This document shows positions 7,758 through 15,554 of a stretch of DNA of 42,813 nt, in pieces. The stretch is from Candidatus Limisoma faecipullorum. GTDB lineage: Bacteria > Bacteroidota > Bacteroidia > Bacteroidales > Muribaculaceae. Below the pieces are notes generated by a model. That model ran no database searches. It saw only the letters and a program-made list of their open reading frames with translations, and was not told where the DNA came from. How positions within the stretch are numbered: position 1 is the first letter of the stretch; the number at the start of each line of letters is the position of its first letter. The DNA is taken from NCBI GenBank assembly GCA_017694955.1, contig JADIMC010000064.1, positions 1 to 42,813 on the forward strand, in the 5' to 3' direction. The position numbers and the translations under genes were made by a program.

Positions 7758-8784
7758 TATAAAAAAGGCTTTGGGCTACGTCGTGAAAATAGGCGTGCCT
7801 GTGGCGATAGGGGTGGGTCTGTTTTATTGGCTCTACAATAATGTCGATTTTGACGAGATGCGTGAGATTCTTCGCTACGACGTCAATTACCGTTGGATAT
7901 TCATGATGCTTGTAATGAGTGTTTTCAGCCACGTGTTCCGTGCTTGCAGATGGCGTTTGCAGCTGCGATCGATTGGCGTTGACGCTCCGCTGGCTCCGCT
8001 TGTGGTGTCGATATTTGGAACTTATGCCGTCAATTTGATATTTCCGAGGCTTGGGGAAGTGTGGAGGTGCGGTTATATAGCCCGTCGTCAGAAAGCTTCG
8101 TTTACTAAAGTCGTGGGGTCGATGGTTGCCGACCGTCTGTCGGATACGGCTACGGTGCTGGCGCTCACGGTCGTTTCCATATTGCTTGCCGGTCCGGCTT
8201 TTGACAAGTTCTTCACCACGTTTCCTCAGGTGAAGGACGGTTTGTGGAATTTGCTCACGTCGCCTTTCCTGTGGTGCTGCGTCATTGTTGTGGTGCTTGC
8301 TGTGGTGGCTTTGTTCAGATTCGGCTCTTCTAACGGTCTCGTGTGCCGTGTGCGCGATATGGTGAAGAATGTGTGGCAGGGTTTTGCTGCAATGGCGAAG
8401 ATGGATGGGAAGTGGAAATTCTTGTTCTACACGCTTCTTATCTGGGGCTGCTATTTTATGCAGCTGTATGTGTGCTTCTTTGCATTTGACTTCACTTCCG
8501 GTCTTGGCATTGTGTGCGCTTTGGTTTGCTTTGTGCTTAGCAGCATCAGTATGGGCATCCCGACAAACGGAGGGCTTGGCGCATGGCATATCGCTGTGAT
8601 TTTCGGGTTGTCGCTCTATGGGGTGGGGACATTCTCGTTCGATGACCCTGACGCGAGGGCTTCGGCTTTTGCAATGCTGGTCTGGGGCTCGCAGACATTG
8701 CTGTTGATACTGCTGGGAATCTATACATATATATATATATTAATGGACAAGCCGGAGAAAGGGCGTGTCAAGTCTGTAAATTGA
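7744..8784 (+). CDS. Flippase-like domain (UPF0104/LPG-synthase TM region) membrane protein
   Basis: This polytopic inner-membrane protein has about eight predicted hydrophobic helices. It resembles the lysylphosphatidylglycerol synthase transmembrane/UPF0104 family (GtrA- or AglD-like flippase domains), with the typical segments FPRLGEVWRCGYIARRQ, SMVADRLSDT and GIPTNGGLGAWHIAV. The PTNGGLGAW motif corresponds to the family's conserved proline/glycine loop. No ATG precedes the first helix in frame, so I place the start at TTG 7744 (LEKFNIKKALGYVVKI), giving 346 residues; the upstream TTG at 7717 lies within the promoter. Its lipid substrate is unknown. A seven-unit AT repeat (8727-8740) lies near the 3' end. 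It is followed after 6 bases by the next gene. Confidence 0.8.
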   Translation: MEKFNIKKALGYVVKIGVPVAIGVGLFYWLYNNVDFDEMREILRYDVNYRWIFMMLVMSVFSHVFRACRWRLQLRSIGVDAPLAPLVVSIFGTYAVNLIFPRLGEVWRCGYIARRQKASFTKVVGSMVADRLSDTATVLALTVVSILLAGPAFDKFFTTFPQVKDGLWNLLTSPFLWCCVIVVVLAVVALFRFGSSNGLVCRVRDMVKNVWQGFAAMAKMDGKWKFLFYTLLIWGCYFMQLYVCFFAFDFTSGLGIVCALVCFVLSSISMGIPTNGGLGAWHIAVIFGLSLYGVGTFSFDDPDARASAFAMLVWGSQTLLLILLGIYTYIYILMDKPEKGRVKSVN

Positions 8785-8790
8785 TGTTGT

Positions 8791-9372
8791 ATGGCGTTGC
8801 GTTTAGACGATTATTTCGATGATGGGGAACGCGTCAGGGAGGAAGATGGAAACTCTGGTGCACAGCGTGTTTCTGAAAGCCGGCAGGGGGAAGGCCCGAA
8901 TAAGGAAGACGATGATTACGATGATGATTTCATAACCCCGGACTCGCGTAAGCGCCGTAAGCTGTATCTGAAAATCGGATTTGTGCTGCTGGTGCTGCTG
9001 GTGGTGTTCTTTGTGTTGCGCGCTATGTTTTTTGTGCCTGTTGTCAGTGAGGGTGCGGTGCGTGGATATGTGGTGTCGTTTGAAAAGACGGGGGTCGTTT
9101 TCGACTCTTATGAGGGTGAGCTTGTCGTTGATACTCCTTCGGACACAGCATTGGTCCGGTTTTCCACGACTGTCCAGGAAACAGGGAAGGCCATATTCCG
9201 TATGATGCAGACCGACAGCGTGTTGGTGCTGAAATACAAGAAATATAAAAAGGCTTTGCCGTGGAGGGGAAATTCGCCGATGGTAGTCACTGATGTGAAA
9301 TCCGTGGCACGGACATCGGTCTCGATTGGAAAACCGGAAATTCGTAAGAAGGCAGACGGTAAGGGTAAATGA
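8791..9372 (+). CDS. Hypothetical single-pass membrane protein
   Basis: This is a 193-residue protein of unknown function. The first 50 residues are hydrophilic and strongly acidic (DDYFDDGER, NKEDDDYDDDF). A basic patch RKRRK, one transmembrane helix (about residues 57-80, IGFVLLVLLVVFFVLRAMFF) and a small extracytoplasmic domain of mostly beta character follow. The positive-inside rule puts the acidic tail in the cytoplasm. It lies 6 bp downstream of the flippase-like gene and is probably cotranscribed with it. I do not recognise a named family. Confidence 0.75.
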   Translation: MALRLDDYFDDGERVREEDGNSGAQRVSESRQGEGPNKEDDDYDDDFITPDSRKRRKLYLKIGFVLLVLLVVFFVLRAMFFVPVVSEGAVRGYVVSFEKTGVVFDSYEGELVVDTPSDTALVRFSTTVQETGKAIFRMMQTDSVLVLKYKKYKKALPWRGNSPMVVTDVKSVARTSVSIGKPEIRKKADGKGK

Positions 9373-9562
9373 GAAATAACGGCTGCTTCGTTTTTGCGTA
9401 TTTGTGCGAATAGGGTTGTTGTTTCCTTTCTGAGACGAGGAATGGCTCTAAGAATAGGTTGATGCTGCGGTTTGGCGTGGCGTTGTGCCGTTCTGCGACC
9501 GGTCGTAGGGTGTAAAATGTTTTCTGCGAAAATGTTAGGACGATAAAAACTTTGTAGAAATG
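9373..9562. other. Spacer between the membrane operon and the ribosomal operon
   Basis: I see no gene in this stretch. It holds a near-perfect 16-base palindrome, CTGCGACC followed by GGTCGTAG (9493-9508), without a U run. The rplM promoter begins at its right end. Confidence 0.5.
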
Positions 9563-9593
9563 TTTGATTTTAAGAATAAAAGGCTTACCTTTG
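9563..9593 (+). promoter_or_regulatory. Promoter of the rplM-rpsI-rpsB-tsf operon
   Basis: TTTG (9563-9566) lies 19 bases upstream of TACCTTTG (9586-9593), a perfect Bacteroidota promoter. It predicts a start near 9600 and a leader of about 104 bases before rplM. Confidence 0.8.
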
Positions 9594-9620
9594 CAGTCCG
9601 ATTATATCCAAATTAGCGTT

Positions 9621-9670
9621 ATTGTGCCGCTGCAAAAAGCTTTTGGCCGGGCTTTAGCGGATGGCATAAT
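9621..9670 (+). ncRNA. Candidate structured leader of rplM (possible L13 autoregulatory element)
   Basis: In the about 104-base leader, ATTGTGCC (9621-9628) can pair with GGCATAAT (9663-9670) with one G-U pair. GCT (9629-9631) then pairs with AGC (9656-9658) next to a GGAT bulge, closing a G/C-rich apical region. Ribosomal protein operons are often controlled by such leaders binding the first-encoded protein. That role here is inference. Confidence 0.45.
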
Positions 9671-9703
9671 TTATGTAATTAATTTTTAATCAATTTATTA
9701 AAA

Positions 9704-10183
9704 GTGGATACTTTAAGTTACAAAACGGTTTCAGTAAATGCTGAAACAGCTCAAAAGGAATGGGTTGTGATTGATGCGACCGACCAGGTTTTGGGTCGTC
9801 TTTGCGCAAAAGTAGCAAAATTGCTCCGCGGAAAATACAAACCCAATTATACGCCTCACGTGGACTGTGGCGATAACGTGATTATCATTAATGCCGACAA
9901 GGTGGTTCTGACTGGAAAGAAATGGACAGACCGTGTATATCTTTCTTACACCGGCTATCCGGGCGGACAGCGCGAGACCACTCCGGAAATCTTGAAGCAG
10001 AAATCATTCAACAAGCACTTCAAGGCAGGTAAGAACCCGTTGTACATCAAGGTGATGAAGGGAATGCTCCCGAAAAACCGTCTTGGACGTCATCTGATGA
10101 ATAATCTTTATGTTTACAACGGTCCTGAGCATCCGCATACGGCACAGAATCCTAAAGTAATCGACATCAACAAGCTAAAATAA
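9704..10183 (+). CDS. rplM: 50S ribosomal protein L13
   Basis: This 159-residue protein contains the L13 signatures VIDATDQVLGRLCAKVAKLLRGK, GDNVIIINADKV and GMLPKNRLGR. Translation begins at a GTG (9704-9706), reading (M)DTLSYKTVSVN; no ATG lies nearby in frame, and DTLSYKT is the N-terminus familiar in Bacteroidales L13. It is the first gene of the L13-S9-S2-EF-Ts operon and is preceded by a perfect promoter and a structured leader. Confidence 0.98.
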   Translation: MDTLSYKTVSVNAETAQKEWVVIDATDQVLGRLCAKVAKLLRGKYKPNYTPHVDCGDNVIIINADKVVLTGKKWTDRVYLSYTGYPGGQRETTPEILKQKSFNKHFKAGKNPLYIKVMKGMLPKNRLGRHLMNNLYVYNGPEHPHTAQNPKVIDINKLK

Positions 10184-10190
10184 TTGAGGT

Positions 10191-10577
10191 ATGGAACAGA
10201 TTAATGCAGTAGGCCGCCGTAAGGCAGCAATCGCCAGAGTTTTTGTGAAAGAGGGAACAGGCGTAATTACTATCAATAAGCGTAAACTTGAGGACTATTT
10301 CCCGAATCCGATACTTCAATTTATCGTGAAGCAACCTCTCAACACTGTTGATGCTGTCGAAAAGTACGATATTAAAGTTAATTTGGTAGGTGGTGGTTTC
10401 ACCGGACAAGCAGAGGCATTGCGTCTTGCCATTGCACGTGCTTTGGTGAAAATCAATGCTGAGGACAAGCCTGCATTGCGTGCGGCAGGGTTCATCACTC
10501 GTGACCCGCGTTCTGTTGAGCGTAAGAAGCCGGGACGTCCGAAAGCACGTAAGAGATTCCAGTTCAGCAAACGTTAA
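10191..10577 (+). CDS. rpsI: 30S ribosomal protein S9
   Basis: This 128-residue basic protein begins MEQINAVGRRKAAIARVFV. It ends with the highly conserved RSVERKKPGRPKARKRFQFSKR tail, which reaches the P-site tRNA on the 30S subunit. It lies 7 bp after rplM, its invariant partner. Confidence 0.98.
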   Translation: MEQINAVGRRKAAIARVFVKEGTGVITINKRKLEDYFPNPILQFIVKQPLNTVDAVEKYDIKVNLVGGGFTGQAEALRLAIARALVKINAEDKPALRAAGFITRDPRSVERKKPGRPKARKRFQFSKR

Positions 10578-10611
10578 TGTTTTCATAGCTGGAAAGTGTT
10601 TAGTATCCAAA

Positions 10612-10655
10612 TTGCCGAGACTTGCCTGCGCTTGAGTGCCGGTGCTACTTGGCAG
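10612..10655 (+). ncRNA. Candidate structured leader of rpsB
   Basis: In the 119-base rpsI-rpsB spacer, TTGCCGAG (10612-10619) pairs with CTTGGCAG (10648-10655) over 8 bp including two G-U pairs. An inner hairpin GCGC-TTGA-GTGC type stem lies at about 10628-10639. No TAnnTTTG promoter is visible in the spacer, so the element is probably inside the operon mRNA. It may be an S2-responsive regulator, which is inferred from known S2 leaders in other bacteria. Confidence 0.45.
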
Positions 10656-10696
10656 TTGAATTAAGTAGAATGTAAACAAATTAATAGAAAGAAAAA

Positions 10697-11554
10697 ATGT
10701 CAACACCAACTTTTGAACAATTATTGGAAGCAGGCTGCCATTTCGGCCATTTGAAACGTAAATGGAATCCTGCAATGGCTCCTTACATTTTTATGGAGCG
10801 CAATGGTATCCACATCATTGACCTTTACAAGACAGCTGCAAAGCTCGAAGAAGCTGCCGCTGCTCTTAAAAATATCGCTAAATCGGGTAAAAAAGTGCTT
10901 TTCGTAGCAACGAAAAAGCAGGCAAAGCAAGTGCTTGCCGACAAAGCTTCTTCAATCAATATGCCATACGTGATTGAGCGTTGGCCGGGCGGTATGCTCA
11001 CCAACTTCCCGACCATACGCAAGGCTGTGAAGAAGATGGCAAACATAGACAAGATGACAAAGGACGGAACATTTGACAATCTGTCGAAGCGTGAACGTCT
11101 CCAAATCACTCGTCAGCGTGCCAAGCTTGAGAAAAACCTTGGCTCTATCGCCGACCTTAACCGTCTCCCGTCTGCTTTGTTCGTGGTTGACGTTATGAAG
11201 GAGCATATTGCTGTTGCTGAGGCAAACCGTCTTGGCATTCCGGTGTTTGGTATGGTTGATACCAATTCGAATCCGGACAATATCGATTTCGTGATTCCGT
11301 GCAACGACGATGCGTCGAAGTCCATCGAGATTGTTCTCGACACTGTATGCTCTGCAATGGCAGAAGGCTTGGAAGAGCGCAAGGCAGAAAAGGCTGATGC
11401 ACCGGCAGAGGGTGAGGAAAAAGACGCACCGGCAGCTCCGAAACGTGAACGCCGTCGTATCCGCAAGGCCGCTCCGGATGCTGCCGAGAAGGTGGAAATC
11501 CCGGTTGACAACGAGGCTGCTCCGGCAGCTGACGAGGAAAAAGCTGCGGAATAA
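10697..11554 (+). CDS. rpsB: 30S ribosomal protein S2
   Basis: This 285-residue protein has the full S2 core, from TFEQLLEAGCHFGHLKRKWNPAMAPYIF through FVATKKQAKQVL and ERWPGGMLTNF to GIPVFGMVDTNSNPDNIDFVIPCNDDA. The last 45 or so residues form a low-complexity Ala/Glu/Lys-rich tail with a basic KRERRRIRKAAP patch, an extension beyond the E. coli length that is common in Bacteroidota. It lies 119 bases after rpsI, behind a structured leader, and 53 bases before tsf. Confidence 0.98.
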   Translation: MSTPTFEQLLEAGCHFGHLKRKWNPAMAPYIFMERNGIHIIDLYKTAAKLEEAAAALKNIAKSGKKVLFVATKKQAKQVLADKASSINMPYVIERWPGGMLTNFPTIRKAVKKMANIDKMTKDGTFDNLSKRERLQITRQRAKLEKNLGSIADLNRLPSALFVVDVMKEHIAVAEANRLGIPVFGMVDTNSNPDNIDFVIPCNDDASKSIEIVLDTVCSAMAEGLEERKAEKADAPAEGEEKDAPAAPKRERRRIRKAAPDAAEKVEIPVDNEAAPAADEEKAAE

Positions 11555-11607
11555 AAAAGGCTCTTTCCTGAATTAATTAATAACAATTAAAACAAAATAA
11601 TTAAGAT

Positions 11608-12429
11608 ATGGCAGTTTCAATGTCTGATATCAGCAAGCTCCGCAAGCTTACAGGAGCTGGTATGATGGACTGTAAGAAAGCGTTGGAAGAAACCAACTGC
11701 GATATGGATGCGGCTGTTGAGATCATTCGTAAGAAAGGTCAGGCTGTCGCAGCGAAGCGTGAGGACCGCGAGGCTTCTGAAGGCTGTGTGCTTTCTGCTT
11801 CTGAAAACGGATTTGCAGCGATTGTAGCTTTGAAATGCGAAACGGATTTCGTTGCAAAGAACGAAGGTTTTGTCGCTCTTACCAAGTCGATTCTCGAAGC
11901 GGCTATGGCTGCTAAGGCAAAGTCGCTTGATGAGGTTAAGGCTTTGGTTGTCAACGGTATTCCTGTTTCCGAGCTCATCGTGGAGGAAATAGGTAAAACT
12001 GGTGAAAAGATGGAGCTTGGTGCTTATGAGTGGCTTGAGGGTGCTGGCACTACTTGCTATGACCACCTTGGCAACAAGTTGTCAACCATCGTTTCCTTCA
12101 ACAAGCCGGTTGAGCGTCAGGTTGGACGTAACGTGGCTATGCAGGTTGCGTCGATGAATCCTATTTCTGTGAAGCGTGACGAGGTGCCGCAGCATATCGT
12201 TGATCAGGAGCTCGATATTGCACGTGAAAAAGCACGTCAGGAAGGCAAGAAAGAGGAAATGCTCGACAAGATTGCGCAAGGACGTCTTAACAAGTTCTAC
12301 AAGGAATCTTGTTTGTTGGAGCAGGAATATATTATGGATGCTCAATTGACAATAGAGAAGTACTTGAAGAGCGTTGATCCGGAACTTACGGCAGTAGCTT
12401 TCAAGCGCGTTAATCTTAACGAGGACTAA
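11608..12429 (+). CDS. tsf: Translation elongation factor Ts
   Basis: EF-Ts is the guanine-nucleotide exchange factor for EF-Tu. The 273-residue protein starts MAVSMSDISKLRKLTGAGMMDCKKALEE, the conserved UBA-like N-terminal domain. It carries the TDFVAKN core motif at about residues 81-87, which contacts EF-Tu. It is the last gene of the ribosomal operon and is followed 21 bases later by a strong terminator. Confidence 0.98.
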   Translation: MAVSMSDISKLRKLTGAGMMDCKKALEETNCDMDAAVEIIRKKGQAVAAKREDREASEGCVLSASENGFAAIVALKCETDFVAKNEGFVALTKSILEAAMAAKAKSLDEVKALVVNGIPVSELIVEEIGKTGEKMELGAYEWLEGAGTTCYDHLGNKLSTIVSFNKPVERQVGRNVAMQVASMNPISVKRDEVPQHIVDQELDIAREKARQEGKKEEMLDKIAQGRLNKFYKESCLLEQEYIMDAQLTIEKYLKSVDPELTAVAFKRVNLNED

Positions 12430-12450
12430 TCGAGTCTGTCGAAAATACCG

Positions 12451-12487
12451 ATGGAGGGTGAATTTCTATTCATCCTCCATTTTTTTG
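12451..12487 (+). terminator. Intrinsic terminator after tsf
   Basis: ATGGAGGGTGAA (12451-12462) pairs with TTCATCCTCCAT (12469-12480) over 12 bp with one G-U pair and a 6-base loop. A run of T follows immediately. This is a textbook rho-independent terminator. Confidence 0.9.
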
Positions 12488-12504
12488 TTTTTTGTTAAAA
12501 AACA

Positions 12505-12535
12505 TTGCGAAGTTTTGTGCTGGTATGTAAATTTG
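12505..12535 (+). promoter_or_regulatory. Promoter of the frameshifted secreted-protein gene
   Basis: TTG (12505-12507) is followed after 20 bases by TAAATTTG (12528-12535), which fits TAnnTTTG. The ATG is at 12563, giving a leader of about 20 bases. Confidence 0.65.
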
Positions 12536-12562
12536 CGCAATCTATTATAAAATATTAATGAT

Positions 12563-13357
12563 ATGAATAAAAAGTTGCTATTTGTCGGAGCTGTATTTAT
12601 GGGTGGCTTTTTCTCATTGAATGCGGCCGAAGTAATCAACTATGTGCTGGTGCGCAGCAATGGCGCAATCAGTTCGCGAATAGATTATACCTATGATGCC
12701 AACGGATTGTTTACGGAAGAATTGGTTACCGTACCCGATATTGAAGACCCATCCGCGATGGTGAATTTTGAAAAAACCAGCTATGGCTATGACAGCCAGA
12801 ACCGCCGCAACGTGGTGGAGCAATATGTGTGGAATGATAATACTTACACCTTCGAGGGCCGTCCGGTCGATGGTGGCGCAAGAGCGGTATATACGTTTGA
12901 CGAGGCCTCAGGGCGTGTGGCCGAGCAGCATTTATATGATTGGGGTGTTTCCGGATGGAACAGCGATTATTCTGTGCGCTGTTTGTTTGAATATGAAGGC
13001 AATAACGGAACAGAGAACCGTTATAAAAAGATAAACGGCATTGACCAGGCCGACCCTTATGAAATCAACGAATACATATATGACGATAATTGGAACGTAT
13101 TGCAAAAGATACGCAATATGAATGATTTCTTCATGGGTGTAGTCCCGGACAGCAAGGAAGTATATGGATATGACGAAAAAGGGAATGTAGTATTGGAAGA
13201 GAAATATATGTATTCCGGCGGTGGAGGAGACATCTATGATCCATGGGGGATGCCGGAGGCGATTCCGGCTCGGAAACTGCCGAGGAATGGACTTTGCTCG
13301 AGCGTCATAAATATGAATATGAATACAATGCCGATGGAAATGTTTCGAGGAAAGTAA
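12563..13357 (+). CDS. Secreted YD-type repeat protein, N-terminal part (frameshifted)
   Basis: This reading frame carries a Sec signal peptide (MNKKLLFVGAVFMGGFFSLNAAE) and then at least five YD-like beta repeats: YTYDANGLFTEE, YGYDSQNRRNVVE, YTFDEASGRVAEQ, YIYDDNWNVLQK and YGYDEKGNVVLEE. Such repeats resemble the YD/RHS-like units of Bacteroidota surface proteins. After DIYDPWG (near 13246) the frame turns into sequence without the repeat pattern and stops at 13357. The pattern (KYEYEYNADGNVSRK) resumes in the next frame. The two frames are therefore halves of one gene of about 880 codons, broken at the GGGGG run 13245-13249. Function unknown. Confidence 0.75.
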   Translation: MNKKLLFVGAVFMGGFFSLNAAEVINYVLVRSNGAISSRIDYTYDANGLFTEELVTVPDIEDPSAMVNFEKTSYGYDSQNRRNVVEQYVWNDNTYTFEGRPVDGGARAVYTFDEASGRVAEQHLYDWGVSGWNSDYSVRCLFEYEGNNGTENRYKKINGIDQADPYEINEYIYDDNWNVLQKIRNMNDFFMGVVPDSKEVYGYDEKGNVVLEEKYMYSGGGGDIYDPWGMPEAIPARKLPRNGLCSSVINMNMNTMPMEMFRGK

Positions 13358-15207
13358 CGTCGGTCTGGCGTGACTATCTGGATGATTATGAGGTAGAGTC
13401 AGATTTGACCTACGAATATTTCTATGGCTCGAATGACGCTCTCGAACTTGATTACGCGAATAATTTCGACGCCGAGAATGCTTTCGACGGATTTGTTACG
13501 GAAGATGGCAATAATGATGGTGAAGGCTGGAGATTGGAAAATGGTGTTGTGACATGCACGTCGTCGCAGGCTTCAGAAGCTCCCGAGATACTTTATCTGC
13601 CGGCATTGCGCCTCACTACGGAGAATGAAGTGGAAGTGATATTCAAGGCAAAGGTAGCCGATGCCACAAAACCGGGCAAATTGCAGATGATTTTGTGCAG
13701 TAACGACGAGAAGCATACCGTTCTTGGTCCGATAGGGCAGATATGGAATATTACCGGTACGGAATATCAGGAAATAAAAGGTCTTATTGTCCCGGAGAAG
13801 GCAGATGCATACGTGATTGGCATATGTTTCGACAACAATCAGACTGGTGCGCAGGTCATCATTGACGAGCTTGAAGTGAAGAACGGACGTTCGACGGCAA
13901 CACCTTCTGCCCCGTTTGATTTCACGGCTACTCCGGCAACTGACGGCTCTTTGCAGGTACAGTTGATTTGGTATGCGCCAAATACCGACATTGCCGGTAA
14001 CTTCATAAACCATGCCGATAAGATGGAACTTTATCGTGAAGGAGTGGAAGAGCCTGTCTATACAACGGAGGCCGTCGGTGCGACTCTTGCGGCGCAGTAT
14101 ATAGACCAGAGCATTCCTGAGAAAGGGGAATATACCTACCGTGTCTATGCTTATCTCAATGGCTTGAAGAGCGATGCCGCAGTTGTGAAAGTAAAAGTCG
14201 GATATCCGGTGCCTCCTGCATTGGAGAATCTCAAGGTGGTTGAGAATGACGACCATACTGTGACTTTGTCGTGGGATGCTCCTGCCGAGGAATATGGCGA
14301 TGTGAAATACTATATTGTCAGAAATAATGAAGTGGAGCTTGCCACTGCTTTTGAAGGGACTACTTTTGTTGACAATACCATTGACGTGAGCGCCGGTCAG
14401 ACGTTTGTGTTTTATTTCGTGCAATCGTATAATGAAATAGGTTATAACAGGGGTACTACTTCCGAATTGTTGTTTGTCGGAGAGCCGAGCGGAGTGCCGT
14501 TCAAAGAATCGTTTGCCGGAGGTGTCTCATCGCATCAATGGATGAATGAAGTAGTCAATGGCTACGATGCGGCGTGGGGTACAGGTTCTGGCACCACAAC
14601 CAATCCTTCTGCCGAGCCGCAGGATGGTGACGGCGGTCTTGCCGCTTTCCTTTCCACGATTTTGGCTGAGGGCGACGCTGTGAGATTCACGAGCGAGAAA
14701 ATCGACATAAGCAGTATTGCGGAGCCTGAACTTACTTTCCATATGTATCTGACAGACGGGGAGCTGACAGGCGATGCTCTTGTCGTCGAAGCCTCGAAGG
14801 ACAATGGCGAATATGAAATCTTGTCTGACCCGTTCAATGTTTCTGGAAACTCTGCTACCGGTTGGGTTAAGCAATACGTTTCTCTCGATAAATTCAAAGG
14901 GGAAAGAAACGTGAGATTGAGCTTCAGAGGCGTTTCAGCAGCAACCTACGACATTCTTATCGACAACATTGTTGTTGACAATAAGGACAATGGTGGCGTT
15001 GATGAGCAATTTGCAGCAACGGCAAAGGTTTATGCAGCCGATGGTGAGATAATTATCAACGCCTTGGAAGAAAGCGATATCCGTGTTTACAATATGAATG
15101 GCGTGCAGGTGTATGCCGGACGTGGATTGGATGCGCGGATACAGGCAGAGGCCGGCATGTATATTGTGACGGTTGACGGCGTGGCGGTAAAAGTTGCCGT
15201 GATGTAG
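13243..15207 (+). CDS. Secreted repeat/Fn3 protein, C-terminal part with T9SS-like sorting domain (frameshifted)
   Basis: This is the continuation of the previous gene in the -1 frame; its ATG at 13243 is probably not a real start. One further YD repeat is followed by several regions. The first is a jelly-roll-like region (FDAENAFDGF... to about residue 220). Two fibronectin-III-like domains follow (PSAPFDFTATPATDGSLQVQ; PPALENLKVVENDDHTVT). Next is a second beta-sandwich (ESFAGGVSSHQWMNE to FRGVSAATYDILIDNIVV). The last is a C-terminal domain of about 65 residues (VYAADGEIIINALEESD to GMYIVTVDGVAVKVAVM) that resembles Por/T9SS-type sorting domains. The product is likely exported and surface-attached or secreted. 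A single added G in the 13245-13249 run restores one frame across the junction. Confidence 0.75.
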   Translation: MGDAGGDSGSETAEEWTLLERHKYEYEYNADGNVSRKVTSVWRDYLDDYEVESDLTYEYFYGSNDALELDYANNFDAENAFDGFVTEDGNNDGEGWRLENGVVTCTSSQASEAPEILYLPALRLTTENEVEVIFKAKVADATKPGKLQMILCSNDEKHTVLGPIGQIWNITGTEYQEIKGLIVPEKADAYVIGICFDNNQTGAQVIIDELEVKNGRSTATPSAPFDFTATPATDGSLQVQLIWYAPNTDIAGNFINHADKMELYREGVEEPVYTTEAVGATLAAQYIDQSIPEKGEYTYRVYAYLNGLKSDAAVVKVKVGYPVPPALENLKVVENDDHTVTLSWDAPAEEYGDVKYYIVRNNEVELATAFEGTTFVDNTIDVSAGQTFVFYFVQSYNEIGYNRGTTSELLFVGEPSGVPFKESFAGGVSSHQWMNEVVNGYDAAWGTGSGTTTNPSAEPQDGDGGLAAFLSTILAEGDAVRFTSEKIDISSIAEPELTFHMYLTDGELTGDALVVEASKDNGEYEILSDPFNVSGNSATGWVKQYVSLDKFKGERNVRLSFRGVSAATYDILIDNIVVDNKDNGGVDEQFAATAKVYAADGEIIINALEESDIRVYNMNGVQVYAGRGLDARIQAEAGMYIVTVDGVAVKVAVM

Positions 15208-15226
15208 GATATAGTCATAAAGAACG

Positions 15227-15274
15227 AAATGAGCCATACTGCATAGCAATGTGCGGTATGGCTTTCATTTTGTC
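15227..15274 (+). terminator. Terminator of the secreted-protein gene
   Basis: GCCATAC (15233-15239) pairs with GTATGGC (15256-15262). The flanking AAATGA (15227-15232) and TCATTT (15265-15270) extend the stem across a two-base bulge, and a short T run follows. It lies 20 bases after the stop codon. Confidence 0.65.
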
Positions 15275-15461
15275 CTGTGATGTTCGGATATGAAATGCGT
15301 GCTTGAATACGCATTAACTGGGGAATAAAGGCTATTCTATTATGTCATGATATGATTGGTTCAAGCGGGCCTGACGGATATAAGTCGCTGCTTGCTGCAT
15401 CTGTTCATTGGGATGATGCGGTGTTATTTATTCTTGGGAGGTTGCGTATGGGCATGCGGTA
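15271..15461. other. Spacer with a possible 36-codon ORF
   Basis: No recognisable gene is present. One small plus-strand ORF (15352-15462) reads MIGSSGPDGYKSLLAAS and onward, and its stop overlaps the following terminator stem. No clear promoter lies upstream, so I do not call it a gene. Confidence 0.4.
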
Positions 15462-15500
15462 AAAAGAATAAGCCTGGCATCACGCCAGGCTTATTCTTTT
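15462..15500. terminator. Bidirectional terminator between converging genes
   Basis: AAAAGAATAAGCCTGGC (15462-15478) and its exact complement (15484-15500) form a 17-bp perfect stem with a 5-base loop, with A and T ends on both sides. It can terminate both the plus-strand transcripts and the minus-strand TPR gene that ends at 15555. Confidence 0.9.
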
Positions 15501-15554
15501 AGTTATGAGAAAAGTTGTGTTAATTCCGGTAATCTCCGGTTTTTTATAGTTATG

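Noticed and set aside
7711..8589. A 292-codon minus-strand frame under the flippase-like gene
   Set aside because: It covers a well-formed membrane protein gene on the other strand and is rich in His/Arg/Lys, as expected for an antisense frame.
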